Under the pieces are notes generated by a model. It saw nothing but the letters and a program-made list of their open reading frames with translations, had not been told where the DNA came from and searched no databases. 64,000 bases of DNA from Brachyspira sp. SAP_772 (GTDB taxonomy: Bacteria > Spirochaetota > Brachyspiria > Brachyspirales > Brachyspiraceae), in the NCBI RefSeq assembly GCF_009755885.1, contig NZ_VYIX01000001.1, forward strand, positions 186,001 through 250,000. The letters are read 5' to 3'. Shown here piece by piece: positions 35,282 to 44,143 of this stretch (position 1 is the first letter of the stretch; each line of letters starts with the position of its first letter). Both the position numbers and the translations under genes were made by a program.

Positions 35282-37843
35282 TTATTTTACAACTATGTTT
35301 ACAAGCTTGCCTTTAACATAAACTACTTTAACAATGTTTTTGCCTTCTGTAAACTGTTTTACTTTCTCGCTTGATAATGCCTGATTTTTTGCATCATCTT
35401 CGCTTATATTAACATCAGCTTCTACTCTGTCTCTTATTTTACCATTAACTTGGAATACTAATTCAAATGTGTCGTCTTTGCAATATTCTTCATTATGTTC
35501 AACCCATCTCTCTTCAATTATCATTTTACCGAAGTTTAATATCTGATAAAGCTCTTCTGTGATATGCGGAGCTATAGGGTTAAGAAGAATTAAGTATCCT
35601 CTAATCACTTCTCTAAACATAGCATAATCATCATTGTTAGCTAATTTTATAGTAGACATGTCGTTTAAAAGCTCCATTAGTGAAGCAATGGCAGTATTAA
35701 AGTGGAATCTGTCTTTAATGTCTATTGTAACTTTCTTAATAGTTTTATTGTATTTTCTAAATAACTTTTGTCCGTCTTTTGAAAGATTATTATAGTCAAA
35801 TGATTTAGCATTTTTGAAAGCTTCTTCATCTTTGTATTTTAAGAATAAGTTCCAAATTCTGTTTAAGAATCTTGCAGAGCCCTTAACACCTTCATCAGAC
35901 CATTCTTTGTCTTTTTCTGGAGGTGCAACAAACATAACAAATATTCTAACAGCATCAGCACCGAAAAGCTCTATAATCTCAGCAGGATCAATTCCATTAG
36001 CTTTTGATTTTGACATCTTTTCCATTTTTACTATAATGTCTTCTTTTTTAATGCCGTCTTTTTCATATTCTTTATTGTTCATCTGCTCTTGAGTATAGAA
36101 TTTCTTCAATGATTTAGCCTCATAACTATTTGCTAAAACCATACCCTGAGTAAGAAGTCTATTGAAAGGCTCATCTCCTTTTATAAGTCCTATATCTCTC
36201 ATAAACTTGTACCAGAATCTTGAATATAAAAGGTGCATACAAGCATGTTCAATACCGCCTATATATTGGTCAACACCAAGCCAAGCATTAGCAGCAGCAG
36301 GGTCAAAAGGCATTTTGTCATTATGAGCATCTGTATATCTAGCATAATACCAAGAACTGCATGTAAATGTGTCCATAGTGTCAGTTTCTCTTTTAGCAGG
36401 GGCACCGCATTTTGGACATGTTGTATTAACAAATGAAGCAGATTTTTTAAGAGGATTCTCTCCAACTGTAAACTCTATATCCATAGGAAGTGTTATAGGA
36501 AGCTCACTTTCAGGTACAGGTACAACCCCGCATTTCTCACAATGTATAAAAGGAAGAGGATTTCCCCAATATCTCTGCCTTGATATAAGCCAATCTCTAA
36601 GTTTATACTGTACTTGCTCTCTTCCAAAACCTTTTTCTGCTGCATATTCTATTGCTCTTTTTATAGCATCTCTTGAAGAAAGCCCGTTTAATATATCAGA
36701 ATTAACAACTATTCCGTCTTCTACATAGGCTTCTGTCATACTTTCTGCTTTTATAGAATTGTCAGCATTTTGTATAACAACTTTTATAGGAATATTATAT
36801 TTTTTAGCAAATTCAAAGTCCCTCTGGTCATGAGCAGGAACAGCCATTACTGCACCGCTACCATATTCAGCTAAAACGAAATTAGCAGCATATAAAGGGG
36901 CTTTCTCTCCATTAAATGGATTAACTACATATCTTCCTGTAAATACACCTTCTTTTTCGTAGTCTGTTTTTTGGTCAATCTTAGCAGACTTTTTAATGAA
37001 CTCTTCTACAGCACTTCTTTGTTCGGCAGTACACATATCCAAAAGCCCGTCATAATTCCAAGCTATAGCCATATAAGTAACACCGTAAATAGTGTCAGGA
37101 CGAGTTGTAAATATAGGGAAGTCTTTACCGTCATCTAAATTAAAATTAATATATGCACCAACGCTTCTTCCTATCCAATTTTTTTGCATAGCTATAACAT
37201 TATCGGGCCAATAGCCTTCTAATAGTTTCAAATCTGCATCTAACTGCTCTGCATAATCAGTAACTTTTATATACCATTGTTCAAGCTTCTTTTTGGTAAC
37301 CTCTCCATCACATCTCCAGCAAGTACCTTCTGCAGTAACCTGTTCATTTGCCAACACTGTATTACAATGCTCGCACCAGTTAACATCTCCGCCTTTTCTA
37401 TATAAAAGCCCTTTCTCATACATTTTTAATATAAACCACTGTCCCCATTTATAATAATCAGGCAAACAAGTGGTAACTTCTCTATCCCAGTCGTATGAGT
37501 ATCCAAGCAAATTTAACTGCTCTTTCATATTGGCAATATTTTTTAAAGTCCATTCAGCAGGGTGGGTTTTATTGTCTATAGCAGCATTTTCAGCAGGCAT
37601 ACCAAAAGCGTCCCATCCCATTGGGTGTAAAATATCATAACCCAACAGTTTATAGTATCTAGCTATAGAGTCAGCTATAGTATAGTTTGAAACGTGTCCC
37701 ATATGCATTTTTCCAGATGGATAAGGAAACATCTCTAATACATAATATTTTTTGTCTGTAGGTTTAGAAACTGTTTTAAAAGATTGATTATCTTTCCAGT
37801 ACTTCTGCCACTTCTTTTCAATGGTAGTAAAATTATATTCCAT
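35282..37843 (-). CDS. leuS: Leucyl-tRNA synthetase
   Basis: An 853-residue class I synthetase with the HIGH-type motif PYPSGKMHMGH (about residues 37-47), a CP1 editing domain with TTRPDTIYG, zinc-type cysteines in WCEHCNTVLAN and CPKCG, and KMSKSKANG (about 616-624). It charges tRNA-Leu. The ATG at 37843 is chosen because GGAG lies 9 bp upstream; a GTG three codons earlier would abut that site. The upstream 420 bp show no T-box elements, so regulation is not by a leucine T-box. Confidence 0.96.
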   Translation of the reverse strand: MEYNFTTIEKKWQKYWKDNQSFKTVSKPTDKKYYVLEMFPYPSGKMHMGHVSNYTIADSIARYYKLLGYDILHPMGWDAFGMPAENAAIDNKTHPAEWTLKNIANMKEQLNLLGYSYDWDREVTTCLPDYYKWGQWFILKMYEKGLLYRKGGDVNWCEHCNTVLANEQVTAEGTCWRCDGEVTKKKLEQWYIKVTDYAEQLDADLKLLEGYWPDNVIAMQKNWIGRSVGAYINFNLDDGKDFPIFTTRPDTIYGVTYMAIAWNYDGLLDMCTAEQRSAVEEFIKKSAKIDQKTDYEKEGVFTGRYVVNPFNGEKAPLYAANFVLAEYGSGAVMAVPAHDQRDFEFAKKYNIPIKVVIQNADNSIKAESMTEAYVEDGIVVNSDILNGLSSRDAIKRAIEYAAEKGFGREQVQYKLRDWLISRQRYWGNPLPFIHCEKCGVVPVPESELPITLPMDIEFTVGENPLKKSASFVNTTCPKCGAPAKRETDTMDTFTCSSWYYARYTDAHNDKMPFDPAAANAWLGVDQYIGGIEHACMHLLYSRFWYKFMRDIGLIKGDEPFNRLLTQGMVLANSYEAKSLKKFYTQEQMNNKEYEKDGIKKEDIIVKMEKMSKSKANGIDPAEIIELFGADAVRIFVMFVAPPEKDKEWSDEGVKGSARFLNRIWNLFLKYKDEEAFKNAKSFDYNNLSKDGQKLFRKYNKTIKKVTIDIKDRFHFNTAIASLMELLNDMSTIKLANNDDYAMFREVIRGYLILLNPIAPHITEELYQILNFGKMIIEERWVEHNEEYCKDDTFELVFQVNGKIRDRVEADVNISEDDAKNQALSSEKVKQFTEGKNIVKVVYVKGKLVNIVVK

Positions 37844-38157
37844 GATTAACACTCCGTAGTTTGATACTATATTTATTAATAAAAAATTATTATTTTTTCA
37901 ATTATTATGTATATTTTGTAAAATCTTGCCTATTTTATTACTATATAAAGAATTAAAATAAGCAATATTAAAGCAAAATATATTTACTAAATATTTTTAC
38001 AAAAAAATTATATTGCAAAATGTTATATTTTTCAAGCATTTTTTGTGTATTTGAATATATTTAGCAGTATTGTAAAGACGAATATGTTGTTTATTACATA
38101 AAAGTTGTACATATTATGTGTTATATGTATTATATAGCATGTATAAAGTGTTAATAA

Positions 38158-38244
38158 TTGTAAATTTTTTGTAAATTATTTGTAAAATAATGTTGACAAA
38201 ACTCTATCTATGACTATAATTATAATTGTAAAGATAATTTACAA
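38158..38244 (+). promoter_or_regulatory. Promoter with 11-bp-phased TTGTAAA array and an operator-like palindrome
   Basis: Three TTGTAAA heptamers start at 38158, 38169 and 38180, exactly 11 bp apart, ending 6 bp before a perfect -35 box TTGACA (38193-38198). TATAAT at 38215-38220 is 16 bp downstream. A perfect inverted pair TTGTAAA (38226-38232) and TTTACAA (38238-38244) with a 5-bp centre covers the expected transcription start. The layout suggests one regulator binding upstream on one DNA face and also over the start site. The rest of 37844-38157 holds no gene. Confidence 0.6.
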
Positions 38245-38265
38245 ATAACAATATGGAGGTTAAAT

Positions 38266-38649
38266 ATGAATGCTAAATTACAATTCTCTATAAAAATAAC
38301 CCCTAGCAAACTTCCTGAAAATGCTAGAAAATTAATAGAATTTTACTTCCGTAATGCAAAAATAATATATATAGATAAAATTAATGATGAATATGAAGTA
38401 AAATTATCTAATGGAACTTATATTGATTTTGATAGAAATGGTAATTGGAATTATATTAGCAGCGATGAATATATATCAGATAATATATTGCCAAAACCTA
38501 TATCAAATAGTCTAAGAAATATTATAAAAAGATATGGAGATGTTCATATATACGAAATAAATAAAACAACAAATTTCTATAGAATAAAGTTAAGCAATTA
38601 TTTAGATTTGCGTATAAATTACAAAGGAGATTTTGTTAGTTTAAAATAG
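38266..38649 (+). CDS. PepSY-like (DUF2874-type) protein
   Basis: A 127-residue protein made of two similar halves, each with a helix followed by strands: first LPENARKLIEFYF...KIIYIDKINDEYEVKLSNGTYIDFDRNGNW, then SLRNIIKRYGDVHIYEI...FYRIKLSNYLDLRINYKGD. This is the BLIP-like / PepSY-like fold of DUF2874 proteins. Most relatives are exported, but no signal peptide is visible here, so it may be cytoplasmic. It has a strong GGAGG site and the most elaborate promoter in the window, implying tight control or high expression. Function unknown. Confidence 0.7.
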   Translation: MNAKLQFSIKITPSKLPENARKLIEFYFRNAKIIYIDKINDEYEVKLSNGTYIDFDRNGNWNYISSDEYISDNILPKPISNSLRNIIKRYGDVHIYEINKTTNFYRIKLSNYLDLRINYKGDFVSLK

Positions 38650-38715
38650 TTTATTAATATTGAGTATTAGTCTACGTTGCTATATAATAGTAGATATTAA
38701 TAAAAAGGTTATTAT

Positions 38716-39876
38716 ATGAAAAAGAAAATACTGCTTATATTAATAATTGCAATTTCCTCACTTTATTCCAAGAGCAATAATGAGAAAATAAATAGTTTAT
38801 CAATTACAAATGAAATAATAAAGCCAAGCGACGAATTATTAGCTTTATTAGAGAAGAATAAAAATAAAACAGGGGTTGCTGAAATAATTGAATTAATAAA
38901 TGAGGGCGGTGTAAATGCGGCTTTAAAAGGTACAATCATTATAGAAAATATAGTATACTACCCCAATTCAACATCTTTAATGATAGCATCATCATTTGGT
39001 CATTATGATATAGCAAAAGCCTTGATTGATAATGGGGCTTTGGTTAATTTAAGAGCAATCGATGGATTTAATGCTTTAATGGAAGCTGTAAGAGCTGATA
39101 ATATAGAGATAGCACAATTACTAATAAACAATAATTCTGATATAAATATAAAAAATGAATACGGCAAAACTATGATTATAATTGCATGCGAAAACGGCAA
39201 TGAAGAAATGTTTAATTTATTAGTAGAAAACAATGCTGATATAAATGCAAAATCATATTGGGGGGAGAGTGCACTTATTTATGCTTCTAAAAAAGGCAAT
39301 ATCAACATAATGAAATATTTAATAGATAATGGTATAGATGTTAATGGAAAAGAGGATTATAATGGGAGTACTCCATTATTTTGGGCTGTTTCTGGAGAGA
39401 ATCCTTATGAAGCTTCAAAACTTTTAATTGAAAATGGTGCAGATGTTAATGCTGTAAATGATAGCGAAGTTGCACCTGCTAGTATACTTGCATTATCTGT
39501 TCCTGAAGTAGTTAAACTTTTAAAAGATAATGGTGCCGATTTAGATACAAAATTTTTAGATAATTATCCTCCTATAGCAATTGCTGCAGGTGAGGGTAAT
39601 TTAGAAATAGTTAAGGCATTGGTTGAGAATGGGGCTGATGTGAACTATTATCCTAATGATATAAACTATACTGCGATATTTCATGCTATAGACCAACATA
39701 ATTATGAAGTTGCTGAATATTTATTTAAAAACGGTGTAGATTTAAATATAGTATTAAAACCTTCTGATATTTATAAAGATATACTAAAAGAAAGCTATAA
39801 TGTTTTAGAATATGCTGAGGCTATTCAAGATAAAAAAATGATTGACATAGTAAAAAAATATTATAATAAAAAATAA
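38716..39876 (+). CDS. Exported ankyrin-repeat protein 1
   Basis: A 386-residue protein with a signal-like N terminus (MKKKILLILIIAISSLYSKS) followed by a linker and eight ankyrin units of about 33 residues (about 85-350), for example GHYDIAKALIDNGALVNL and GNLEIVKALVENGADVNYY. Ankyrin stacks bind other proteins; here in the periplasm or at the surface. It is paralogous to the next gene over its whole length, with an almost identical stretch near the end (39595-39734). Only 66 bp separate it from the PepSY-like gene, so it may share that gene's promoter. The partner protein is unknown. Confidence 0.88.
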   Translation: MKKKILLILIIAISSLYSKSNNEKINSLSITNEIIKPSDELLALLEKNKNKTGVAEIIELINEGGVNAALKGTIIIENIVYYPNSTSLMIASSFGHYDIAKALIDNGALVNLRAIDGFNALMEAVRADNIEIAQLLINNNSDINIKNEYGKTMIIIACENGNEEMFNLLVENNADINAKSYWGESALIYASKKGNINIMKYLIDNGIDVNGKEDYNGSTPLFWAVSGENPYEASKLLIENGADVNAVNDSEVAPASILALSVPEVVKLLKDNGADLDTKFLDNYPPIAIAAGEGNLEIVKALVENGADVNYYPNDINYTAIFHAIDQHNYEVAEYLFKNGVDLNIVLKPSDIYKDILKESYNVLEYAEAIQDKKMIDIVKKYYNKK

Positions 39877-40009
39877 ATAGTTTCAAAAATAATATATATT
39901 TAGTTATTATTAAACCTAATTAAAATGTTATTTGAAACATTAAAATTATTATTCTCAATTCCATAGAATTATTATAATCAATTTTTATTCTTCATTAATG
40001 AAATTTTTA

Positions 40010-40039
40010 TTGACACAATATACCGCTACAATGTATAAT
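40010..40039 (+). promoter_or_regulatory. Promoter upstream of the gene remnant and ankyrin gene 2
   Basis: TTGACA (40010-40015) and TATAAT (40034-40039), 18 bp apart. It is a duplicated version of the promoter at 41414-41443. Confidence 0.65.
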
Positions 40040-40063
40040 CACAAATATGATTAAAAGAGGTTT

Positions 40064-40114
40064 ATGATGAAAGTATTATGGATTATTATAATTAGTTCCT
40101 ACATTGCTATATAA
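40064..40114 (+). pseudogene. 5' remnant of an ankyrin gene (signal peptide only)
   Basis: Behind GAGG, ATGATGAAAGTATTA opens a 16-codon frame (MMKVLWIIIISSYIAI) that stops at TAA. It matches the start of the gene at 41468 (MMKVLGIIIFIISSYIAYG) in DNA and promoter, then switches into the sequence found upstream of ankyrin gene 1. It marks the junction of a tandem duplication. Confidence 0.7.
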
Positions 40115-40138
40115 ATATATTAATAAAAAGGTTATTAT

Positions 40139-41302
40139 ATGAAAAAGAAAATACTGCTTATATTAATGATTGCAATTTCATCACTTTATTCCAAGAGCAA
40201 TAATGATAAAATAAATAGTTTAACCACTACTACAAATGAAATAATAAAGCCAAGCAATGAATTATTAAGTTTATTAGAAAAGAATAAAAATAAAACAGGG
40301 GTTGCTGAAATAATTGAATTAATAAATGAAGGTGGTATAAATGCTGCTTCAAAAGACGAAATTATTATAGGTGATGTTACTCACTATGCTAATACTACTC
40401 CTCTAATGATAGCTTCATCATATAATCATTATGATATAGCAAAAGCTTTGATTGATAATGGGGCTTTAGTTAATTTAAAAGCAAATGACGGATTTAATGC
40501 TTTGATGGAAGCTGTGAGGACTGGCAATATAGAGATAGCAAAATTACTAATAGAACATGACTCTGATATAAATATAAAAAACAAAGACGGTAAAACTATG
40601 ATTATAATTGCATGCGAAAAAGGCAATGAAGAGATATTTAATTTATTAGTAGAAAACAATGCTGATATAAATGCAAAATCATCTTGGGGAGCAAGTGCAC
40701 TTATTTATGCTTCTGAAAAGGGAAATATTAATATAATGAAATATTTGATAGACAATGGAATAGATGTTAATTTGAAAGCTTATGAGAATGGAGATACTCC
40801 GTTATTATGGGCAATTTCGGGAGAAAATCCTTATGAGGCTTCAAAACTTTTAATAGAAAATGGGGCTGATGTTAATGCTGTAAATAATAGCGGGGTTGCA
40901 CCTGCTACTATACTTGCAGCATCTACTCCTAAAGTGGTAAAACTCTTAAAAGATAATGGTGCTGATTTAGATACAAAATTTTTAGATTATTATCCTCCTA
41001 TAGCGATTGCTGCAGGTGCGGGTAATTTAGAAATAGTTAAGGCATTGGTTGAAAATGGGGCTGATGTGAACTATTATCCTAATGATATAAACTATACTGC
41101 GATATTTCATGCTATAGACCAACATAATTATGAAGTTGCTGAATATTTATTTAAAAACGGAGTGGATTTAAATATAAAAATGAAACCTGATAATGACTAT
41201 GGCAGAAGTATAAAAGAAAGCTACAATGTTTTAGAATATGCCGAGGCTATTAAGGATAAAAAAATGATTGATTTAGTAAAAAAATATTATAAGAAAAAAT
41301 AG
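40139..41302 (+). CDS. Exported ankyrin-repeat protein 2
   Basis: A 387-residue close paralogue of ankyrin protein 1, with the same signal peptide apart from one or two residues, the same linker and eight ankyrin units. Differences are spread through the first six units, while units seven and eight (41021-41160 in DNA) are virtually identical to copy 1. The upstream 25 bp (TATTAATAAAAAGGTTATTAT) are also shared with copy 1, including the AAAGG ribosome site. It likely arose by tandem duplication together with the promoter of gene 3. Confidence 0.88.
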   Translation: MKKKILLILMIAISSLYSKSNNDKINSLTTTTNEIIKPSNELLSLLEKNKNKTGVAEIIELINEGGINAASKDEIIIGDVTHYANTTPLMIASSYNHYDIAKALIDNGALVNLKANDGFNALMEAVRTGNIEIAKLLIEHDSDINIKNKDGKTMIIIACEKGNEEIFNLLVENNADINAKSSWGASALIYASEKGNINIMKYLIDNGIDVNLKAYENGDTPLLWAISGENPYEASKLLIENGADVNAVNNSGVAPATILAASTPKVVKLLKDNGADLDTKFLDYYPPIAIAAGAGNLEIVKALVENGADVNYYPNDINYTAIFHAIDQHNYEVAEYLFKNGVDLNIKMKPDNDYGRSIKESYNVLEYAEAIKDKKMIDLVKKYYKKK

Positions 41303-41413
41303 ATATTTTTAAAAATAATATATATTCAGTTGTTATTAAACCTAGTTTAAAAATGTTATTTGAAATATTAAAATTATTATAATCAATTTTATTCTTCATT
41401 AATGAAATTTTTA

Positions 41414-41443
41414 TTGACACAATATACTGCTACAATGTATAAT
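41414..41443 (+). promoter_or_regulatory. Promoter of ankyrin gene 3
   Basis: TTGACA (41414-41419) and TATAAT (41438-41443), 18 bp apart; nearly identical to the promoter at 40010-40039, with over 100 bp of shared flanking sequence upstream. Confidence 0.65.
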
Positions 41444-41467
41444 CAAAAATATGATTAAAAGAGGTTT

Positions 41468-42346
41468 ATGATGAAAGTATTAGGTATTATAATATTTATT
41501 ATTAGTTCGTACATTGCTTATGGTCAGGTAAGTGAAGATTTTAAAAATTTAGCGGCAACAAATAAAGAATCAGCATTATACAAATCAGTAATATCAGAAA
41601 ATATCGATGAGTTTAAATACATAATTGAAAATATTGAAAAAGAATATATAACTTACTCTATAACTAATAGTGAGACATGGTATAACTATATACCTAATTT
41701 AAGCACTAATAATTTCTCTAATTTCGTACAAGTTTTATTAGATAATGGAATGGATATTAATAAGAAAAATGAAGAGGGAAAAAGCCTTATACTTGATATA
41801 AGTAAGTCATATGATTCACATCATAAACCTAAATTTGGTAAAAGTGAAATTATAGGAGTTCCAGATAGCAAATATAAAATTGAAACACTTATAAATCTTG
41901 GAGCAAATATTAATATACAAGATAATGACGGAAATGGTATACTTCACTACATACTTTCTAGAGATAATATAGGAACAGAAGAATATGATATTATTGAAAT
42001 GCTTATAAAAAACGAAGTAAATATTAATTTACAAAATAATGATGGAGATACTGCACTTCATAAGATTTCATATAAAAAAAATAATAATCATAGAAATATT
42101 AATATGGAAAAAAAAGTTGCCTCTCTTTTGATAGAAAATAATGCAGATAAAAATATAAAAAACAATAATGGCAAAAAAGCGTATCCCGTAGTATTTATAT
42201 ATAATATAAAATTAATTTTTAATAAAATATTTAATATTTTATCAACTATTTTTACGATTGTACTTCTAATTGTAATTGCTATACCATCTTTAATATTACA
42301 TACAATAATAGGATTTATTGAGAACATATCTGATTTTTTTAGATAA
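41468..42346 (+). CDS. Exported ankyrin-repeat protein 3, with C-terminal membrane helix
   Basis: A 292-residue protein with a signal peptide (about residues 1-20), a divergent middle with about four ankyrin-type units (for example KIETLINLGANINIQDNDGNGILHYI in parts and IIEMLIKNEVNINLQNNDGDTALH), and a long hydrophobic C-terminal segment (about 250-285) that should anchor it. Only its upstream region and first codons resemble those of the neighbouring unit. GAGG precedes tandem ATGs at 41468 and 41471. Function unknown; a membrane-tethered protein-binding domain is likely. Confidence 0.8.
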   Translation: MMKVLGIIIFIISSYIAYGQVSEDFKNLAATNKESALYKSVISENIDEFKYIIENIEKEYITYSITNSETWYNYIPNLSTNNFSNFVQVLLDNGMDINKKNEEGKSLILDISKSYDSHHKPKFGKSEIIGVPDSKYKIETLINLGANINIQDNDGNGILHYILSRDNIGTEEYDIIEMLIKNEVNINLQNNDGDTALHKISYKKNNNHRNINMEKKVASLLIENNADKNIKNNNGKKAYPVVFIYNIKLIFNKIFNILSTIFTIVLLIVIAIPSLILHTIIGFIENISDFFR

Positions 42347-42409
42347 TTGATTTTTATATGGCTTAAAATATAAAAATAGTAAAACTATAATAAAGAATTA
42401 AGTTAATAA

Positions 42410-42448
42410 GTGCTTTTGCAACTTTTGCCACGGGAAAAGTTGCAAAAA
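42410..42448 (-). repeat. Dispersed repeat copy B, module 1 (first)
   Basis: On the minus strand: CAACTTTT / AAAAGTTG stem around CCCGTGGC, then CAAAAGCAC. The arms carry the CAAC/GTTG version, as in copy D. Confidence 0.7.
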
Positions 42449-42491
42449 CATATATTATGTAAAAAAATTATTTGTTTAAATTAAAATATTT

Positions 42492-42556
42492 GCAAGGCTT
42501 TGCCCCGCACCCCAGTTCTTTTATTGGTATAAAAGAACCAAAAGAACTGCATTTTA
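42492..42556 (-). repeat. Dispersed repeat copy B, module 2 (no apex unit)
   Basis: On the minus strand: TGCAGTTCTTTTG, hairpin GTTCTTTTA / TAAAAGAAC around TACCAA, then TGGGGTGCGGGGCAAAGCC. The outer base pair of the stem is G-C here and C-G in copies A and D. Confidence 0.75.
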
Positions 42557-42634
42557 TGAAATCTATCTTTTAGGTGTACGTTAAATTTTAGATATTATAT
42601 TACATCGAAGATATATTATAAAATATAAAGTTGT

Positions 42635-42700
42635 AGTATTTGCACTTTTTACAACTTTGACGAAGTCCGCACAGCGAAGGCGGGAAAAGTTGAACAAAAA
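42635..42700 (-). repeat. Dispersed repeat copy B, second module 1 with apex insertion
   Basis: On the minus strand: TTCAACTTTTCCCGC, an inserted 21-nt G+C-rich block (plus-strand 42659-42679), then AAAGTTGTAAAAAGTGCAAATAC. The insertion sits exactly at the loop of the module-1 hairpin. The rest of 42347-42736 is AT-rich and featureless. Confidence 0.65.
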
Positions 42701-42736
42701 ATTTACAAACTTAAAAATATTCATTATATTATAACT

Positions 42737-44080
42737 TCATTTCAAGCCATGTTCTTCTTTAAGACCTTGCATATTTCTAATTGCATATTCATTATTAGGA
42801 TCTAACTCTAAAGCTTTTTTATAATCTTTCAAAGCTTCTTTATATAATCCAGCATTTTTCTTAACCCAGCCTCTATCATTATATAAATAAGCAGTATTCG
42901 GTTCTAATTCTATAGCTTTATCATAATCTTCAATAGCTTCTTTATACTGTCCTAATTCATCTTTAGCACTTCCTCTGTTTTCATAAGCATCTGCATAATA
43001 AGGATTCAATTCTATAGCTTTATCATAATCTTTTATAGCTTCTTCATACAAGCCTAAATTATATTTAGCATTTCCTCTGCTGTTATATACATATAAATCT
43101 TTAGGTTTCCATTTTATAGCCTCATTATAATCATCAATAGCTTCTTTATATAATCCCAACTCTTGTTTTGAATTTGCTCTGTTATAGTAAGCATCTGCAA
43201 AATTAGGATTAATCTTTATAGCTTTGTTATAATCTTCAATAGCTTCTCTATAAAGTCCCAAATCATGCTTAGAATTGCCCCTATTACCATAAGCATAATA
43301 GTTATTAGTGTCCAACTCTATAATCTTATTAAAATCTTTTATAGCCTCTTTAAAAAGCTGTAAATAATTTTTGGAAACACCTCTATTATTATATGCATCT
43401 ATATTTTTATTGTCTAATTCTATAACCTTATCATAATCTTTAATAGCTTCCTTGTGTAAATTAGCATTATTTTTAGCAAGCCCTCTATTGTAATAAGCAT
43501 CTTTATAATTTTTACTTAATTCTATAGCTTTGTCATAATCTTTTATAGCTTTTTTAAAAAATCCTAAATTATTGTTAGCAAGTCCTCTATTATAATAAGA
43601 TAATGCATAATTATCAATTAACTCTATGGCTTTATTATAACACTCTATAGCTTTCTGATATGATCCTGAATTATTATAAACAACTCCATTAGTATTGTAA
43701 TCGAAGTATTCATCTAAAGTATGTAAATCATTGACATCTATTTCATTATCTTCATCATTAAACATAGTTTGATCATAATGAAAATAATCAATAAACTTAT
43801 TATAAGTATAAATTTCATCAGGCTCTTTTATATAAAATGTTTCAAGTATTCTGTTTAATTCATCATTAAAAGTTTCCGCCTTGCTATTAAAATCATCAAA
43901 ATCAGAATAATTTAATGCATCAATACCGTTTAAAAAATTGTTAGCATCAGCTAGAATTTTTTTTGCTTCTTTTTTAAAATCATCTTTTAAATCTTTAACT
44001 TCGCTTTTTTCAAATCCTCTTAATGATATTTTGCATTTTTCTATATGTTTGTTAAAAAGATAATTAGATATTTTTGCCAT
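42737..44080 (-). CDS. Tetratricopeptide-repeat protein
   Basis: A 447-residue protein with no signal peptide. After an N-terminal region of about 125 residues (helical, with an acidic stretch), nine to ten 34-residue TPR units follow, with the recurring pattern NRG-x-x-K-x-x-L-G-L-Y-K-E-A-I-x-D-Y-D-K-A-I-E-L-x-P. TPR arrays bind peptides or partner proteins. I start it at the ATG at 44080, which has AGGA 8 bp upstream; an in-frame ATG at 44107 has no good site. The units are nearly identical to each other, indicating recent internal duplication. It is flanked on both sides by dispersed repeats. Confidence 0.9.
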   Translation of the reverse strand: MAKISNYLFNKHIEKCKISLRGFEKSEVKDLKDDFKKEAKKILADANNFLNGIDALNYSDFDDFNSKAETFNDELNRILETFYIKEPDEIYTYNKFIDYFHYDQTMFNDEDNEIDVNDLHTLDEYFDYNTNGVVYNNSGSYQKAIECYNKAIELIDNYALSYYNRGLANNNLGFFKKAIKDYDKAIELSKNYKDAYYNRGLAKNNANLHKEAIKDYDKVIELDNKNIDAYNNRGVSKNYLQLFKEAIKDFNKIIELDTNNYYAYGNRGNSKHDLGLYREAIEDYNKAIKINPNFADAYYNRANSKQELGLYKEAIDDYNEAIKWKPKDLYVYNSRGNAKYNLGLYEEAIKDYDKAIELNPYYADAYENRGSAKDELGQYKEAIEDYDKAIELEPNTAYLYNDRGWVKKNAGLYKEALKDYKKALELDPNNEYAIRNMQGLKEEHGLK

Positions 44081-44143
44081 TTTTTCATTCCTATTTATTA
44101 TTTTCATATACTCAAAAAATTTAAGTTTGTCAATTTTTTTGTT

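Noticed and set aside
36233-36728. Several open frames antisense to leuS and similar ones antisense to ilvD, nrdB and others
   Set aside because: They lie wholly inside well-recognised genes, lack ribosome sites and show no family resemblance; they follow from AT-rich codon use.
37844-38157. T-box or riboswitch upstream of leuS
   Set aside because: The region is AT-rich, shows no conserved T-box core or GC-rich folds on the leuS strand, and leuS has a simple ribosome site.
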